DNA of 64,000 nucleotides from Vibrio hangzhouensis (GCF_900107935.1 NZ_FNVG01000015.1:1-64000); one strand, 5' to 3'; shown: positions 33,747 to 42,481, counted from the stretch's first letter. Notes: generated from the sequence alone by a model not told the origin. Made by a program: numbers and translations.

Positions 33747-34616
33747 ATGAATAAGTTAAACGAGCAGAACCTGCTTGATGCTAGAATTAGGGATCATTAT
33801 GAAAATATGCCCCCTTCTGAAAAGCTACTTGCCGATTTTCTCTTAACTTTTCCGGGCCACATTGCTGACTACTCTGCTACCGAGCTATGTGAACTTGCCG
33901 AAACCTCGAGAGCTGCCGCATCCCGTTTCTTCAGCCGCCTAGGTTATAAAGACTTTAATGATGCAAAAAAGCAGGCCAGAGAAGCGAAAAAGTGGGGAAC
34001 TCCTCTTTATCAAACCAATACTTCAAAAGCTAAAAGTAGCTCCAGTACCAGCCAGATGATTTCTGATCACATAAATCGTGAACAAACCAACATATTGCGC
34101 TCGCTAGAAGGTATTGAAGGGGCAACACTTCGCTCGATAGTGAATGCAATCATTAATCATCGACGCGTCATGTTAGTTGGATACAGGAACAATCATTTTT
34201 TCGCCGAGTATTTTCAACGACAATTATCACTTCTTAGAGACGGGGTTACGATTCACCCTAGTTCTCATCAGACTATTGCTGAAGAGCTTTTTGATCTGAA
34301 CAGTGATGACTTATTGATCGTATTTGGTTTCAGGAGAAGAACTCGCCTTCTCAGCGACATAATTCAACTGGCAAATAACAGAGGAGCTGCAACGCTGCTG
34401 ATCGCCGATCCTACCGCCGCAGCTCTAGAGAAGCGTGTAAAATGGAAAATTGAGTGTAATGTTTACAGTACATCGAGTTTCGATTCCTACAGCAGTGTAA
34501 TGAGCACACTAAATCTCATCATCAACCAGGTTTTGTCGACTAGTGAAGCGACCGTTGAAAGACTAAGAGCTATCGAGTCAGTGCATGAGGAACTCGGAGA
34601 GCTCAGTGACAATTAG
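33747..34616 (+). CDS. RpiR/MurR-family transcriptional regulator
   Basis: A 289-residue regulator with the RpiR N-terminal helix-turn-helix (PPSEKLLADFLLTF, then YSATELCELAETSRAAASRFFSRLGYKDFNDAKKQARE) and a C-terminal SIS domain (VMLVGYRNNHFFAEYFQRQLSLL, DDLLIVFGFRRRTRLLSDIIQLANNRGA). Such SIS domains usually bind phosphosugars, but RpiR proteins beside amino-compound operons are common, so the effector may be a pathway intermediate. The start has AGGAG 6 nt upstream. It is divergent from the TRAP-dpaL operon with three operator-like palindromes between. The last 25 codons are duplicated as a fragment at 40758-40832. Confidence 0.92.
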   Translation: MNKLNEQNLLDARIRDHYENMPPSEKLLADFLLTFPGHIADYSATELCELAETSRAAASRFFSRLGYKDFNDAKKQAREAKKWGTPLYQTNTSKAKSSSSTSQMISDHINREQTNILRSLEGIEGATLRSIVNAIINHRRVMLVGYRNNHFFAEYFQRQLSLLRDGVTIHPSSHQTIAEELFDLNSDDLLIVFGFRRRTRLLSDIIQLANNRGAATLLIADPTAAALEKRVKWKIECNVYSTSSFDSYSSVMSTLNLIINQVLSTSEATVERLRAIESVHEELGELSDN

Positions 34617-34673
34617 GCAAAATCAGAGGGTGCTGTAACATTGGGATTGATGATTACAATGACAGACACCTCC

Positions 34674-34776
34674 ACACCCTTTTCTATCTGGCCATCAGTT
34701 CAATGAGCTTTGGGTCACTGATGTTCTTTTAGCTTTAGACCACCCATAGGCCAAAAAGTCTATGGGCGGGTTAAAG
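34674..34776. repeat. Hairpin repeat, copy 2
   Basis: 103 bp with only four differences from copy 4 at 52544. It contains two dyads: CATCAGT...ACTGATG and CCACCCATAG...CTATGGGCGG. It lies between the converging rpiR and kinase-like genes. Confidence 0.92.
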
Positions 34777-34834
34777 GCGTCTATCACGTGAGTGACTATT
34801 CGGACATCATTTCGTACATTGTTAAGCTGGCCAC

Positions 34835-35917
34835 TTACAATTGAAAAGTTTCTGCCAGTTTTAACTTCTGTTCATATCGAAGGCGCAGATCTTCCAGTGA
34901 TTGTCCTTCATTTTGATAGAAAAGAGCGCCTTGGTCCTTGAGCAATTGATAATGGTACTTGAGCGTATCTAGTACAACAGCGATGCGTTTCAAAGTGAGA
35001 GGTGTACAACTTTTGCCCTCTAAATCGTCTTCAATGTCGAGTACATGAGAGCGGAACATGGTTAGCAAATAACTCTTCTTGAGCGATTCGCAGTCCGATA
35101 TAGCGTCACTGAATGTTTGACGGATATCGCGATAGTAGTCTATTAAATGAGACTCGCCACCGTCACTCTGAAGCCATGCCAGTTTTTTGTCGACTGCGTT
35201 AAGTGCGGCAATCTTGACCTCTTTAAATATGGCCAAGTTCTCATCCTGACTGTACTGCTTTTCAAGTAACCACCCTGACAGAAATCGCGTTTCAAAGCGT
35301 TCACAGAAGTTAAAAAGTGGGTCACTTGTTCCGTTGCTGTTGAATGCTCGTTTTGGATCAAACTCATACATGTAGCCAAAATCAAACAATTTTAGTTGTT
35401 GTTGAACGTCTACCAGTAAGTTGCCCGCACATAAATCCCACTCAAACAATCCATGTCGTTCACACGCGATTAAGGTCGAAAACAGTTGCTCAAGTAAATC
35501 AGCAGATAACACGTCAATCGAAGCACCTTCTATCCAGTCAGACAGAATAATCCCCAAACGGTAATCCGCGTAAATCGTATTTACTATGCCTTTAAAGGCA
35601 GGTTGAGTACGCCCATCGATTTTTAATGCATGAAAATCTGCTCGCCGTTGAACTTCGTTAAGAAAGGAAAACTGACCATCTAGGTTCTGTACTTTTGAAT
35701 TTTGCCGCTTCTTTTTAAGAGTGAAGTCTTTATTATCAAAACGAATCCGATAGACTTCCGCCGTCAGGCCGCTGTCGAACATCTCAACAACATACGGAGA
35801 ATCTATAGTCGTCAGTGCTAACTGCTCCGGGCAAATTGGACAGTCACCGTCACGCCCGACTGTAAGATTTTGATCACTGTGTTCAAACACTTGTTGACAT
35901 ATCTGACGTGCATTCAT
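34835..35917 (-). CDS. Kinase-like protein (atypical protein/small-molecule kinase fold)
   Basis: A 360-residue cytoplasmic protein. Kinase-fold landmarks are present in order: a glycine-type loop DSGLTAEVYRI (48-58), ATP-lysine candidates in FTLKKKR (K68-K70), a hinge region ILSDWIEGA, catalytic loop GLFEWDLCAGNLLVD (D161, N166; Trp replaces the usual His/Arg position) and metal-binding LFDFGYMYEFDP (D179). The N terminus has a CPIC pair. It resembles lipopolysaccharide-kinase or RIO-like families rather than Hanks-type kinases. The target is unknown. It stands alone between repeat copy 2 and a 330-bp spacer, with no evident operon partner. Confidence 0.7.
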   Translation of the reverse strand: MNARQICQQVFEHSDQNLTVGRDGDCPICPEQLALTTIDSPYVVEMFDSGLTAEVYRIRFDNKDFTLKKKRQNSKVQNLDGQFSFLNEVQRRADFHALKIDGRTQPAFKGIVNTIYADYRLGIILSDWIEGASIDVLSADLLEQLFSTLIACERHGLFEWDLCAGNLLVDVQQQLKLFDFGYMYEFDPKRAFNSNGTSDPLFNFCERFETRFLSGWLLEKQYSQDENLAIFKEVKIAALNAVDKKLAWLQSDGGESHLIDYYRDIRQTFSDAISDCESLKKSYLLTMFRSHVLDIEDDLEGKSCTPLTLKRIAVVLDTLKYHYQLLKDQGALFYQNEGQSLEDLRLRYEQKLKLAETFQL

Positions 35918-36247
35918 GATAGTTACCTTTCTTTATGTGAGTCGATACAATTTAGCAAGCCCATGTGTCTTTTTTCTCCTCCTTTGGTCTAGAAAACTGA
36001 GGCGTAGACTCTGAGTGGAGTAACTGTATTGAATAGCCAGGTTTCGCCCTTCGTGAGTGTTAACTCTCAACGACGGTAAGGCAATGGAACTAGGCTAAGC
36101 GGGACAACATCGTCTCTTCCTCATTCATCCGGCGGCGATGTTTGCTAATTGGACCAACCAACAGGACTAGTCAAACGAAGTCCCAGTTGCGGAGGGAAGC
36201 ACTTCTGTATGTATATGTTAGTGACCTTGCCGCACGACGTTAAATCC
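35918..36247. other. Intergenic region
   Basis: 330 bp holding the promoter of the kinase-like gene and the end of the flavodoxin transcript. No gene, repeat or strong terminator recognised. Confidence 0.4.
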
Positions 36248-36823
36248 TTATTTGTTATGTTTTAGAGAGAGCTTATCAACGACACTCGCAACCCTTTTAC
36301 CCAGATACTGTGCTGAGAGCTTATCAATGCTGTGTACGTTACCGTCATAAGATTGAGCAACGACCCCAAGTTGGCAACCTAGTCTATTTAAACCGCGGTC
36401 TCTATAGCCATGAGCGAGATCCAAACCAACCCAATACATTCCATGTTGGCTAGCCAGCGTGACTAAGTAATTCAGACTACTAGACTGATCACCATTTAAA
36501 GCACTACCACTTGTAAAGCCCGCAGCAACTTTGCTCGCCCATCGTTGGTCGCTCCAATATTCACTACTTGCATCTGCAAACGCCTTAAATTGGGCAGAAA
36601 CACTACCCATATAAGTCGGTGATCCCATTATGATGGCATCGCAAGTTAGAAGGTTTTCGAATAGAGAAGAATTTACAAACCGTCCTTCTAATATTTCCTT
36701 ACCACTGATTTTATGCTCAAGAATTTCCATACTAGAGGATTGTTCTTTTACACCCTTAATTATTGACTTTGCCAACATTCCTGTAACATCTGTATTAGTA
36801 AAGTAAATGACCGCAATCTTCAT
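36248..36823 (-). CDS. Flavodoxin-family protein (WrbA-like)
   Basis: A 191-residue flavoprotein. The FMN phosphate loop is the N-terminal FTNTDVTGMLAKSI, and the later loops IIMGSPTYMGSVSAQFKAFADASSEYW and KVAAGFTSGSALNGDQSSSLNYLVTLASQHGMYWVG match WrbA-type NAD(P)H:quinone oxidoreductases. Quinone two-electron reduction is the likely activity. It is separated by about 700 bp from the pirin/FMN-reductase group but is functionally similar and on the same strand. Confidence 0.85.
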   Translation of the reverse strand: MKIAVIYFTNTDVTGMLAKSIIKGVKEQSSSMEILEHKISGKEILEGRFVNSSLFENLLTCDAIIMGSPTYMGSVSAQFKAFADASSEYWSDQRWASKVAAGFTSGSALNGDQSSSLNYLVTLASQHGMYWVGLDLAHGYRDRGLNRLGCQLGVVAQSYDGNVHSIDKLSAQYLGKRVASVVDKLSLKHNK

Positions 36824-37514
36824 TGAACTTGCCTTTTTCTTTTAAAATAGGACACTTGTTGGTCGGGGAGAAGCCGTTACTAACCCCCATGCTATGCAGT
36901 TCTTCTTATAGCGCTTAAATTAATAACCCATAGATTATTAATTGAAGAAAAAAGCATATTACAAAGCAACGTGAAAGCTTCCTGTTAATAACGAAGTCAG
37001 AGTGACTGTAATTCAACCAGTTGGCCATGTTTAAGCTATATTTAGGATCCACTATGTTCCTATTTACTGGCGCTAACTACTTTACATCCGCTTGTGCCAA
37101 GTTTATAGGTGGTGCATCTATATTGATGCCAGTCTACGTAGTGATCTAAATACTTTGTCACTACTTCGTGAATTCGCATCATTCATCCCTTCAAGAAACT
37201 GTGGCAGGCATTGACGTTAGAGTATGGGAGTTTTAGCTGTTATCCTAAACACTGCTGTATTGAACCTACTATGGGGTATGCCGTTACTCAGAGGTTTCGT
37301 TACATAGGGACTACCCATTCGTAGATAGCACGTTATCTTTTTGCAGCACTGCTTTTAAGGCGGCTTCGATGATCTGCTTGATGATAGTATTAAGAAACCA
37401 TCTTAGCCTGTCAGATATTCTCCTAACTGAAAAGCTTTAATAGCTTAATCGAGATCGTAGCCTTTGCTTATGCGTCATCCCTGCTCAATATGACATACTA
37501 AAATTGAGAAGTTA
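36824..37514. other. 691-bp stretch without an intact gene
   Basis: No intact gene. On the minus strand a 41-codon stop-free remnant ends at 37311 and reads RISDRLRWFLNTIIKQ then IIEAALKAVLQKDNV. It has no start codon and looks like the tail of a decayed basic, amphipathic protein. The rest is AT-rich and not informative. Confidence 0.4.
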
Positions 37515-37847
37515 TTAAATGGTATCTGAATTAATCCCCCCCTCTCGCCTAAATAAATCATCACAAACTTTCAACTCTCTTAATACCAATGACGATACTA
37601 GATACTTTTTCATTTCCAATAACGTACCTGGTGATAAAGCATGGAACCTTTCCGCCGTTTCTTCCCAAAGTTCTCTGTTTGGCCATTGTGCATATGCCAC
37701 GTATGTACCGCCTACGTTAGTTGTATGCAATCTAGAGCCTAAACTTCCGCAATTGGCATATATATATTCGGTATGCTCGATCCAAGCCTTTCTGAAGCTA
37801 TTGTCCGTTCCTTTTTTAATCACGAACTCATACATCACTGTAAACAT
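37515..37847 (-). CDS. Small antibiotic-biosynthesis-monooxygenase-like (dimeric alpha-beta barrel) protein
   Basis: A 110-residue protein with the ABM/dimeric ferredoxin-like pattern: MFTVMYEFVIKKGTDNSFRKAWIEHTEYIYAN, then TYVAYAQWPNRELWEET with the conserved Trp, and a helical end. Members are cofactor-free oxygenases, heme or quinone-modifying enzymes, or simple sensors. Position beside FMN reductase, pirin and flavodoxin genes suggests a part in quinone or aromatic detoxification. The exact reaction is unknown. Confidence 0.75.
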   Translation of the reverse strand: MFTVMYEFVIKKGTDNSFRKAWIEHTEYIYANCGSLGSRLHTTNVGGTYVAYAQWPNRELWEETAERFHALSPGTLLEMKKYLVSSLVLRELKVCDDLFRREGGINSDTI

Positions 37848-37993
37848 TTTCCGCTCCTTATCATGGCAATACTAATATTTCAAACTAAACCAAGTCCAAT
37901 GACCATCCTGGATAATAGTTACAACCCCATCAATCACTTCTACTTTATTTAAATTGTTGATATGAAATGTCGGTGTTATAGTTCGATACTTCT

Positions 37994-38242
37994 TCACCAA
38001 TCAAATAATGCTAGAAAAAAACCTACGGCTCGATTAGTAATAGGGACAACCAAAATACTAAGAGGCAAAGCCACCCAGAAAGAGGTGAGCCAATTAACTG
38101 GCCAGGTGGATAAGGTATCCACAAAACTGCCATTCAATAGTGTCATTACTAGCGACATACCACCAGACATGATAATCGACATTATGGTCGAAAACAGGTA
38201 AAACTCTTTAGATTCACGGCTCATCTTTCCATTTCTCCTCAT
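37994..38242 (-). CDS. DUF2798-type small membrane protein
   Basis: An 82-residue protein with two hydrophobic segments (IMSIIMSGGMSLVMTLLNG and FWVALPLSILVVPITNRAVG), the pattern of DUF2798 proteins. The PITNRAV signature between the second helix and the C terminus is typical. The start may be the ATG at 38242 or the one at 38224, which has AGGAG 10 nt upstream. It is 36 bp after the FMN reductase gene and probably co-transcribed. Function of the family is not known. Confidence 0.75.
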   Translation of the reverse strand: MRRNGKMSRESKEFYLFSTIMSIIMSGGMSLVMTLLNGSFVDTLSTWPVNWLTSFWVALPLSILVVPITNRAVGFFLALFDW

Positions 38243-38278
38243 CTCTTAATTTTGATGTGTCGATATGTAGTGGATTTA

Positions 38279-38821
38279 TTAACTATACTGCAGATTCAAA
38301 ACGAGTTGATTCAACAGATTATCAAGTTGTGAATCAAGTGATTCGTTATTGAGTTGTTTACTTTCACTGTCAAAATTTTCATAGAAACTTGGAATACTTA
38401 AGGAGCCAACGACTTGACCACCAAAGTATGGCACAGCATCATTAGCCTGCTTCAATACAGTGATGGCACCATTTTCGCCAGGAGATGTGGCCAACAGAAG
38501 AACTGGTTTATTTCCATACACATTGCGATCAATACGGCTTAACCAATCGAACAAGTTCTTAAATGCTACTGTATAGCTTCCATTGTGTTCCGCTAATGAA
38601 ATGAGAACAGCATCAGCCTGCTGAATATGTTTTAGAAAAGCATGTGCCGCATTAGGAATGCCGAATTTCTCTTCTAAATCTATGTTGTAAATTGGCAATT
38701 CGAAATCATTGATATCCACATAATCTATATGCGCAGATTCGATTTTGCCAGATGCATATTGAACTAGTTGTTTGTTGATAGATTTACTGCTATTCGTTGC
38801 AGCAAAAGTAAGAATTTTCAT
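38279..38821 (-). CDS. NADPH-dependent FMN reductase
   Basis: A 180-residue flavodoxin-like reductase. The N-terminal loop TFAATNSSKSINKQLV binds FMN phosphate, and SLAEHNGSYTVAFKNLFDWLSR is the family signature. The TSPGENGAITVLKQAND segment matches azoreductase/chromate-reductase-like members. I use the ATG at 38821 (AAGGTG upstream) and drop an 11-residue extension. It lies between pirin and the DUF2798 gene in a probable operon started by pirin and regulated by the divergent LysR gene. Confidence 0.9.
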   Translation of the reverse strand: MKILTFAATNSSKSINKQLVQYASGKIESAHIDYVDINDFELPIYNIDLEEKFGIPNAAHAFLKHIQQADAVLISLAEHNGSYTVAFKNLFDWLSRIDRNVYGNKPVLLLATSPGENGAITVLKQANDAVPYFGGQVVGSLSIPSFYENFDSESKQLNNESLDSQLDNLLNQLVLNLQYS

Positions 38822-38878
38822 AACTACACCTTGTCGTTGTTTAAAGATATTCATGCTATTTTGCTTCAGATTCGGGAG

Positions 38879-39742
38879 TCAAAGGCTCCCTAATTCGCCT
38901 AGTTGGTAACGTTCAATAACCTCATCAATTTCTTTGTTTGTGCTCATCACAAACGGACCGTACTGGATAAATGATTCTTCTATGACTTCACCCGATAAAA
39001 TGACGAAGTGGCTATTTGTCGGGCTTGTTCCCCTGACCTTGATTTCTGCACCATTCAACTCAGTGAATGCGACTGAATCGCCTTGTTCAAGTCGGTACCA
39101 ATTATCGTGAACCAGGTACTCCAATTGACCTTCAACACTATATAACCAACAGTTGAAATGTATGGGTACTTGATGGCCGAAGCTGGAATCTCTGGTAACA
39201 AAACCATCCAGTACTGTAAAAGGCCATACAGGAGAATTGATACCTTGATACCCGTTACTCTCTCCTAAAGCTAACTTAACTTGATATCCCTCCCCCCTTA
39301 GCACTGGCATACTGTCCTTTTTAACGAGCAGTGAGCTGGGGTCTTGATACCTTAAACGGGTGGGTAAGTTCACAAAAATTTGAAGCCCGTGAATTTTAGA
39401 GCCATCTCGCGGCGCTTCATCGTGAATGGCGCCACTTCCAGAATTGAGCCAATACAGATCTCCCGGTTGAATATCGAAATCGTTACCAAGTGAATCACGG
39501 TTATGGAAATGACCAACAGTATCTTCAAAAAGTACTGAAATCGCTGACAAGCCCGCATGAGGATGTGCCCCAAACGTTGGGCTGGTCATTGTGTAGTGGT
39601 CTACCATGAGAATAGGATCCATAGAACCTTGGTATTGAGTATGTCTAAACCCAAGGCCTGAAAAGCCAGTACCAATGCTTAGATGTTCCCCTGAAATACT
39701 AACCTGATATGAAGCGTGAGATTTGGGTTGTGTACTTATCAT
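38879..39742 (-). CDS. Pirin-family protein
   Basis: A 287-residue bicupin. The N-terminal cupin carries the metal ligands H60, H62 (GAHPHAGLSAISVLFE), H107 and E109 (GSGAIHDEAP). Bacterial pirins include quercetinase-like dioxygenases and redox-linked regulators; which applies here is not evident. It is first gene of the minus-strand group pirin-FMN reductase-DUF2798, divergent from the LysR gene with a shared 108-bp promoter region. Confidence 0.93.
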   Translation of the reverse strand: MISTQPKSHASYQVSISGEHLSIGTGFSGLGFRHTQYQGSMDPILMVDHYTMTSPTFGAHPHAGLSAISVLFEDTVGHFHNRDSLGNDFDIQPGDLYWLNSGSGAIHDEAPRDGSKIHGLQIFVNLPTRLRYQDPSSLLVKKDSMPVLRGEGYQVKLALGESNGYQGINSPVWPFTVLDGFVTRDSSFGHQVPIHFNCWLYSVEGQLEYLVHDNWYRLEQGDSVAFTELNGAEIKVRGTSPTNSHFVILSGEVIEESFIQYGPFVMSTNKEIDEVIERYQLGELGSL

Positions 39743-39756
39743 GATGATGGCCCGCC

Positions 39757-39846
39757 GTTCTATTTTTAAAACACATAACCAATATAGCAGCTCGCTTTTT
39801 GCGCTAAAACATCTACAATTCGAACACTTTGTTCCAAAAATAGAAC
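39757..39846. promoter_or_regulatory. Inverted pair of 16-bp sites in the pirin/lysR intergenic region
   Basis: GTTCTATTTTTAAAAC (39757-39772) and GTTCCAAAAATAGAAC (39831-39846) are the same motif in opposite orientation, 59 bp apart. The second lies directly before the lysR start. This suits a LysR regulator controlling both directions and itself. Confidence 0.65.
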
Positions 39847-39850
39847 AGAC

Positions 39851-40762
39851 ATGAAGATTGACCTAAATGATTATTTTTACTTCGTACATGTAGTTGAAAA
39901 GGAAGGCTATACCGCTGCCGCACGCTCACTAAATATGCCAAAGTCACGTTTGAGTCGGCACGTATCGCAGTTGGAAAAACGACTAGGGGTACGATTACTG
40001 CAAAGAACATCACGGACTGTAACAGTGACAGAGGAAGGAAAACGTTTCTTTCTACATGCACGTAAACTTGTTGATACAATGGAACTTGCTGAAGCATCGA
40101 TTTCAGAGTGCTCAGCTAGTTTGTCAGGCAAGGTGACATTCAGTTGTTCAACTGGTCTAGCGCAGTTTGCACTACCTGATATCATTGCTGATTTTGCCAA
40201 ACTGCACCCAAATGTAGTTATTGAACAACGTATCTCCAACACTATCGATGACCTAATAGCCGATGGAATTGACTTTGCAATTCGAGGGCACAGCGGGCAA
40301 CTTCCTGACTCTTCTTTGATTCAGCGTTCAATTGCAAAGGTAGATTGGCCTCTTTTTTGCTCACCAAGTTATGTAAAACAAAATGGCAGTATTGAAAATC
40401 CATACGATCTAGCAAACTGTCATTTCTTAAAGCTTGGACGAGCTACTACAAAAGATGCGATTACATTGCTACATAGTGATGGACGAAGAACAAATCAGGC
40501 GACAAATATACTAATGTGTACAGAGGATATGGCCACCTTAAAACACTCAGTTATCAAAGGGCTCGGTGTAACAACCCTTCCTGATTATGTATGTGCAAGT
40601 GATCTAAAATCAGGACAGCTTATTCAAATTTTACCGGATTGGATATCACAGTCTGCTAGTTTAAGTCTTTTAATGCCCTCAAGATTGGGGGTTCCTCAGC
40701 ATACAAGGATGCTTATTGAGTTTATTCAAAATAGATTGCCGTCAATTACTGGCACCAAGTAA
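39851..40762 (+). CDS. LysR-family transcriptional regulator
   Basis: A 303-residue regulator with N-terminal winged helix-turn-helix (DLNDYFYFVHVVEKEGYTAA, then ARSLNMPKSRLSRHVSQLEKRLG and LLQRTSRTVTVTEEG) and a periplasmic-binding-like effector domain (VTFSCSTGLAQFALPDII onward). It resembles the DhcR/AaeR-type regulators of redox or quinone-responsive genes. Its final codons GTK-stop coincide with the junction to a fragment of the rpiR tail, so the 3' end may have been reshaped by recombination, although length is normal. Confidence 0.92.
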   Translation: MKIDLNDYFYFVHVVEKEGYTAAARSLNMPKSRLSRHVSQLEKRLGVRLLQRTSRTVTVTEEGKRFFLHARKLVDTMELAEASISECSASLSGKVTFSCSTGLAQFALPDIIADFAKLHPNVVIEQRISNTIDDLIADGIDFAIRGHSGQLPDSSLIQRSIAKVDWPLFCSPSYVKQNGSIENPYDLANCHFLKLGRATTKDAITLLHSDGRRTNQATNILMCTEDMATLKHSVIKGLGVTTLPDYVCASDLKSGQLIQILPDWISQSASLSLLMPSRLGVPQHTRMLIEFIQNRLPSITGTK

Positions 40763-40832
40763 TGCTACCGTTGAACGACTAAGAGCCATAGAGTCAATTC
40801 ATCAGGAACTCGGATACCTCGGTGACAATTAG
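40758..40832 (+). pseudogene. Fragment of an rpiR gene (last ~25 codons)
   Basis: Read from 40758 the frame gives S-N-ATVERLRAIESIHQELGYLGDN-stop. The intact regulator ends S-E-ATVERLRAIESVHEELGELSDN-stop. DNA similarity is also clear. The fragment begins inside the lysR stop codon region and is followed by ATCAGAG as in the intact copy and then by hairpin repeat copy 3. It is the remnant of a second, diverged rpiR copy. Confidence 0.85.
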
Positions 40833-40952
40833 ACTCAATCAGAGCGGACTATTAGGTTGGAATGGCTCACTACAAGCCCCGTCAACCCACCATAAAAAAG
40901 GGCAATAACTTTTAAATGTTAGTGCTCATTTTATGTCACGTTTCCTGAACTT

Positions 40953-41024
40953 TAGATTACCCATAATTTGGACCACCCATAGGCCAAAGAGTCTATGGGT
41001 GGTCTAAAAGTTTATTGCTTGGCC
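40953..41024. repeat. Hairpin repeat, copy 3 (diverged)
   Basis: The core GACCACCCATAG (40971-40982) / CTATGGGTGGTC (40993-41004) is a perfect 12-bp hairpin with loop GCCAAAGAGT, matching the other copies. Downstream TTTATTGCTTGGCC resembles the flanks of copies 1 and 4. The left part is degenerate, with a second partial ACCCATAA just before. Confidence 0.82.
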
Positions 41025-41231
41025 AATAAAGAAAGCAGCATACCTGTGCGTGACAGCGCTTGATAAAGGAAGAACATTTGAGCTTTAGTGTGCCGCTACT
41101 CATCAGGCTCGTATCCGTCAATAAGATTTTTGAATCAGCCCCGCCTTGCCTCACTTTTTCTTCTTGAAGATACTCCGGTGTAAGTAACCGCTTCTGGGCG
41201 ACCCAAAGTGGGAGGAAATATGTTAAAAATA
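41025..41231 (-). other. Possible decayed coding remnant downstream of the class V aminotransferase
   Basis: On the minus strand a stop-free frame of about 75 codons runs from 41231 into repeat copy 3 (LPLWVAQKRLLTPEYLQEEK, then SLMSSGTLKLKCSSF). It lacks a convincing start and I recognise no family. It may be a gene relic or chance. The rest of 40833-41231 holds no gene. Confidence 0.3.
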
Positions 41232-42434
41232 CTATCGCCCCGATGAGTTTTCCTCTGCAAAACGTACCATGAAATCGACCAGTACTGACACGTTTTCCTG
41301 GGTCACACCGTTGTACAGGCTAGCTCTGAGATAATCCCCTACGCCAAAAGGTGTAAGTGTTCGCAATCCAACAATCCCCTGTTCCCAACTCTCGATCAGA
41401 AACTTGTTGGTCAACTCTTCGTCGCCACCATTAATATTAAACGGAATGTTCATTCGACTACGCAGCGATTTATTCTCTATGGGAGTACCGTAGAAGCCTA
41501 GTGAGTTATCGATCACATCATACAGAGCATGAGCTTTAGCAATAGAGCGCGACTCGTTTGCTGATACTCCTCCTTCTCGCTCTAGCCAGTCCATCAAGAA
41601 ACCGACTACTTCAATATTAAAGGTCGCTGGCGTGTTCCACAGATTTCCCGCCTCGCTGTTGGTTGTGTAGTTAAACACTCCCGGGCACAGAGGTGAGGCT
41701 TTGTCTTTGCCCAGTAGGTCCTTACGAATTACTGCCATGGTAAGTCCGGGGTGACCAATGTTTTTTGATGCGCAGGCGAACAGCACACCAACACCGCTCC
41801 CGAGCCAGTCGATAGGTTTACTGGTAAAGTCCGAACTAGCATCCACGACTAGCGGGATATGGCGTCGGGAGTCAGGTAGTTTTGGCAGTCGGTGTAGCTC
41901 GATACCATTCACGGTTTCATTGGAACAGAGATAGATGTATTTGCTCTCTGGATTAATATCTGTTTCCACCAACTCCGGGAAGGTCGTAAGCTTACCGGTA
42001 TCGGGGTCACTGCCATCGATGGTTTCAACACAGCAGTATTTCTGAGCTTCATCCCGGCCTCTTGCGGACCAGGTGCCATTCACAACGTAGGTTGCGATGT
42101 CCGACTGATTGTGACACAGGTTCAGAGGCAGTGCTGCAAACTGTCCATGGCCACCGCCGTGAGTAAACAACACTTCATAATTATCAGGGATCTCCATCAC
42201 CCTTCTGGTCGTCGATATAGTATGGTCCAGTATTTCCTGGAACTCTGGTGCACGGTGAGAAAGTGCTAACGAGGTGAGCCCTGGTTTATCAAAACTTTCC
42301 GCAATTTTTCGTTCGACTTCCTTGGGTAGTGAGGTTGGCCCTGGACCAAAGTTAATAATCGTTTCCGCTGCTGCAGCTTTACTCAGTGAACCAACTAACG
42401 CTGGGTGAATATCCGTAATGATTTCAGTTTCCAT
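41232..42434 (-). CDS. Class V aminotransferase (phosphoserine aminotransferase-like)
   Basis: A 400-residue PLP enzyme. It follows the SerC pattern: INFGPGPTSLPKEV, LSHRAPEFQEIL, LFTHGGGHGQFAALPLNL, YLCSNETVNGIE, PLVVDASSDF and the PLP-lysine motif FACASKNIGHPGLTM. The chromosome should have a housekeeping serC elsewhere, so this is a specialised paralogue. I use the ATG at 42434; the longer frame begins with TTG. It follows the TauE-type exporter gene by 47 bp and shares its transcript. In taurine use it could move the amino group of alanine to oxaloacetate (inference). Confidence 0.82.
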   Translation of the reverse strand: METEIITDIHPALVGSLSKAAAAETIINFGPGPTSLPKEVERKIAESFDKPGLTSLALSHRAPEFQEILDHTISTTRRVMEIPDNYEVLFTHGGGHGQFAALPLNLCHNQSDIATYVVNGTWSARGRDEAQKYCCVETIDGSDPDTGKLTTFPELVETDINPESKYIYLCSNETVNGIELHRLPKLPDSRRHIPLVVDASSDFTSKPIDWLGSGVGVLFACASKNIGHPGLTMAVIRKDLLGKDKASPLCPGVFNYTTNSEAGNLWNTPATFNIEVVGFLMDWLEREGGVSANESRSIAKAHALYDVIDNSLGFYGTPIENKSLRSRMNIPFNINGGDEELTNKFLIESWEQGIVGLRTLTPFGVGDYLRASLYNGVTQENVSVLVDFMVRFAEENSSGR

Positions 42435-42481
42435 AATCGAAATTCCTTTTTCTCTTGTCGGATGCAGGGAGCACCCGAGCT

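Noticed and set aside
34674-34776. Hairpin repeat as an integron attC site
   Set aside because: It lacks the core RYYYAAC/GTTRRRY boxes, no integron integrase is present, and the modules are several kilobases long with their own promoters.
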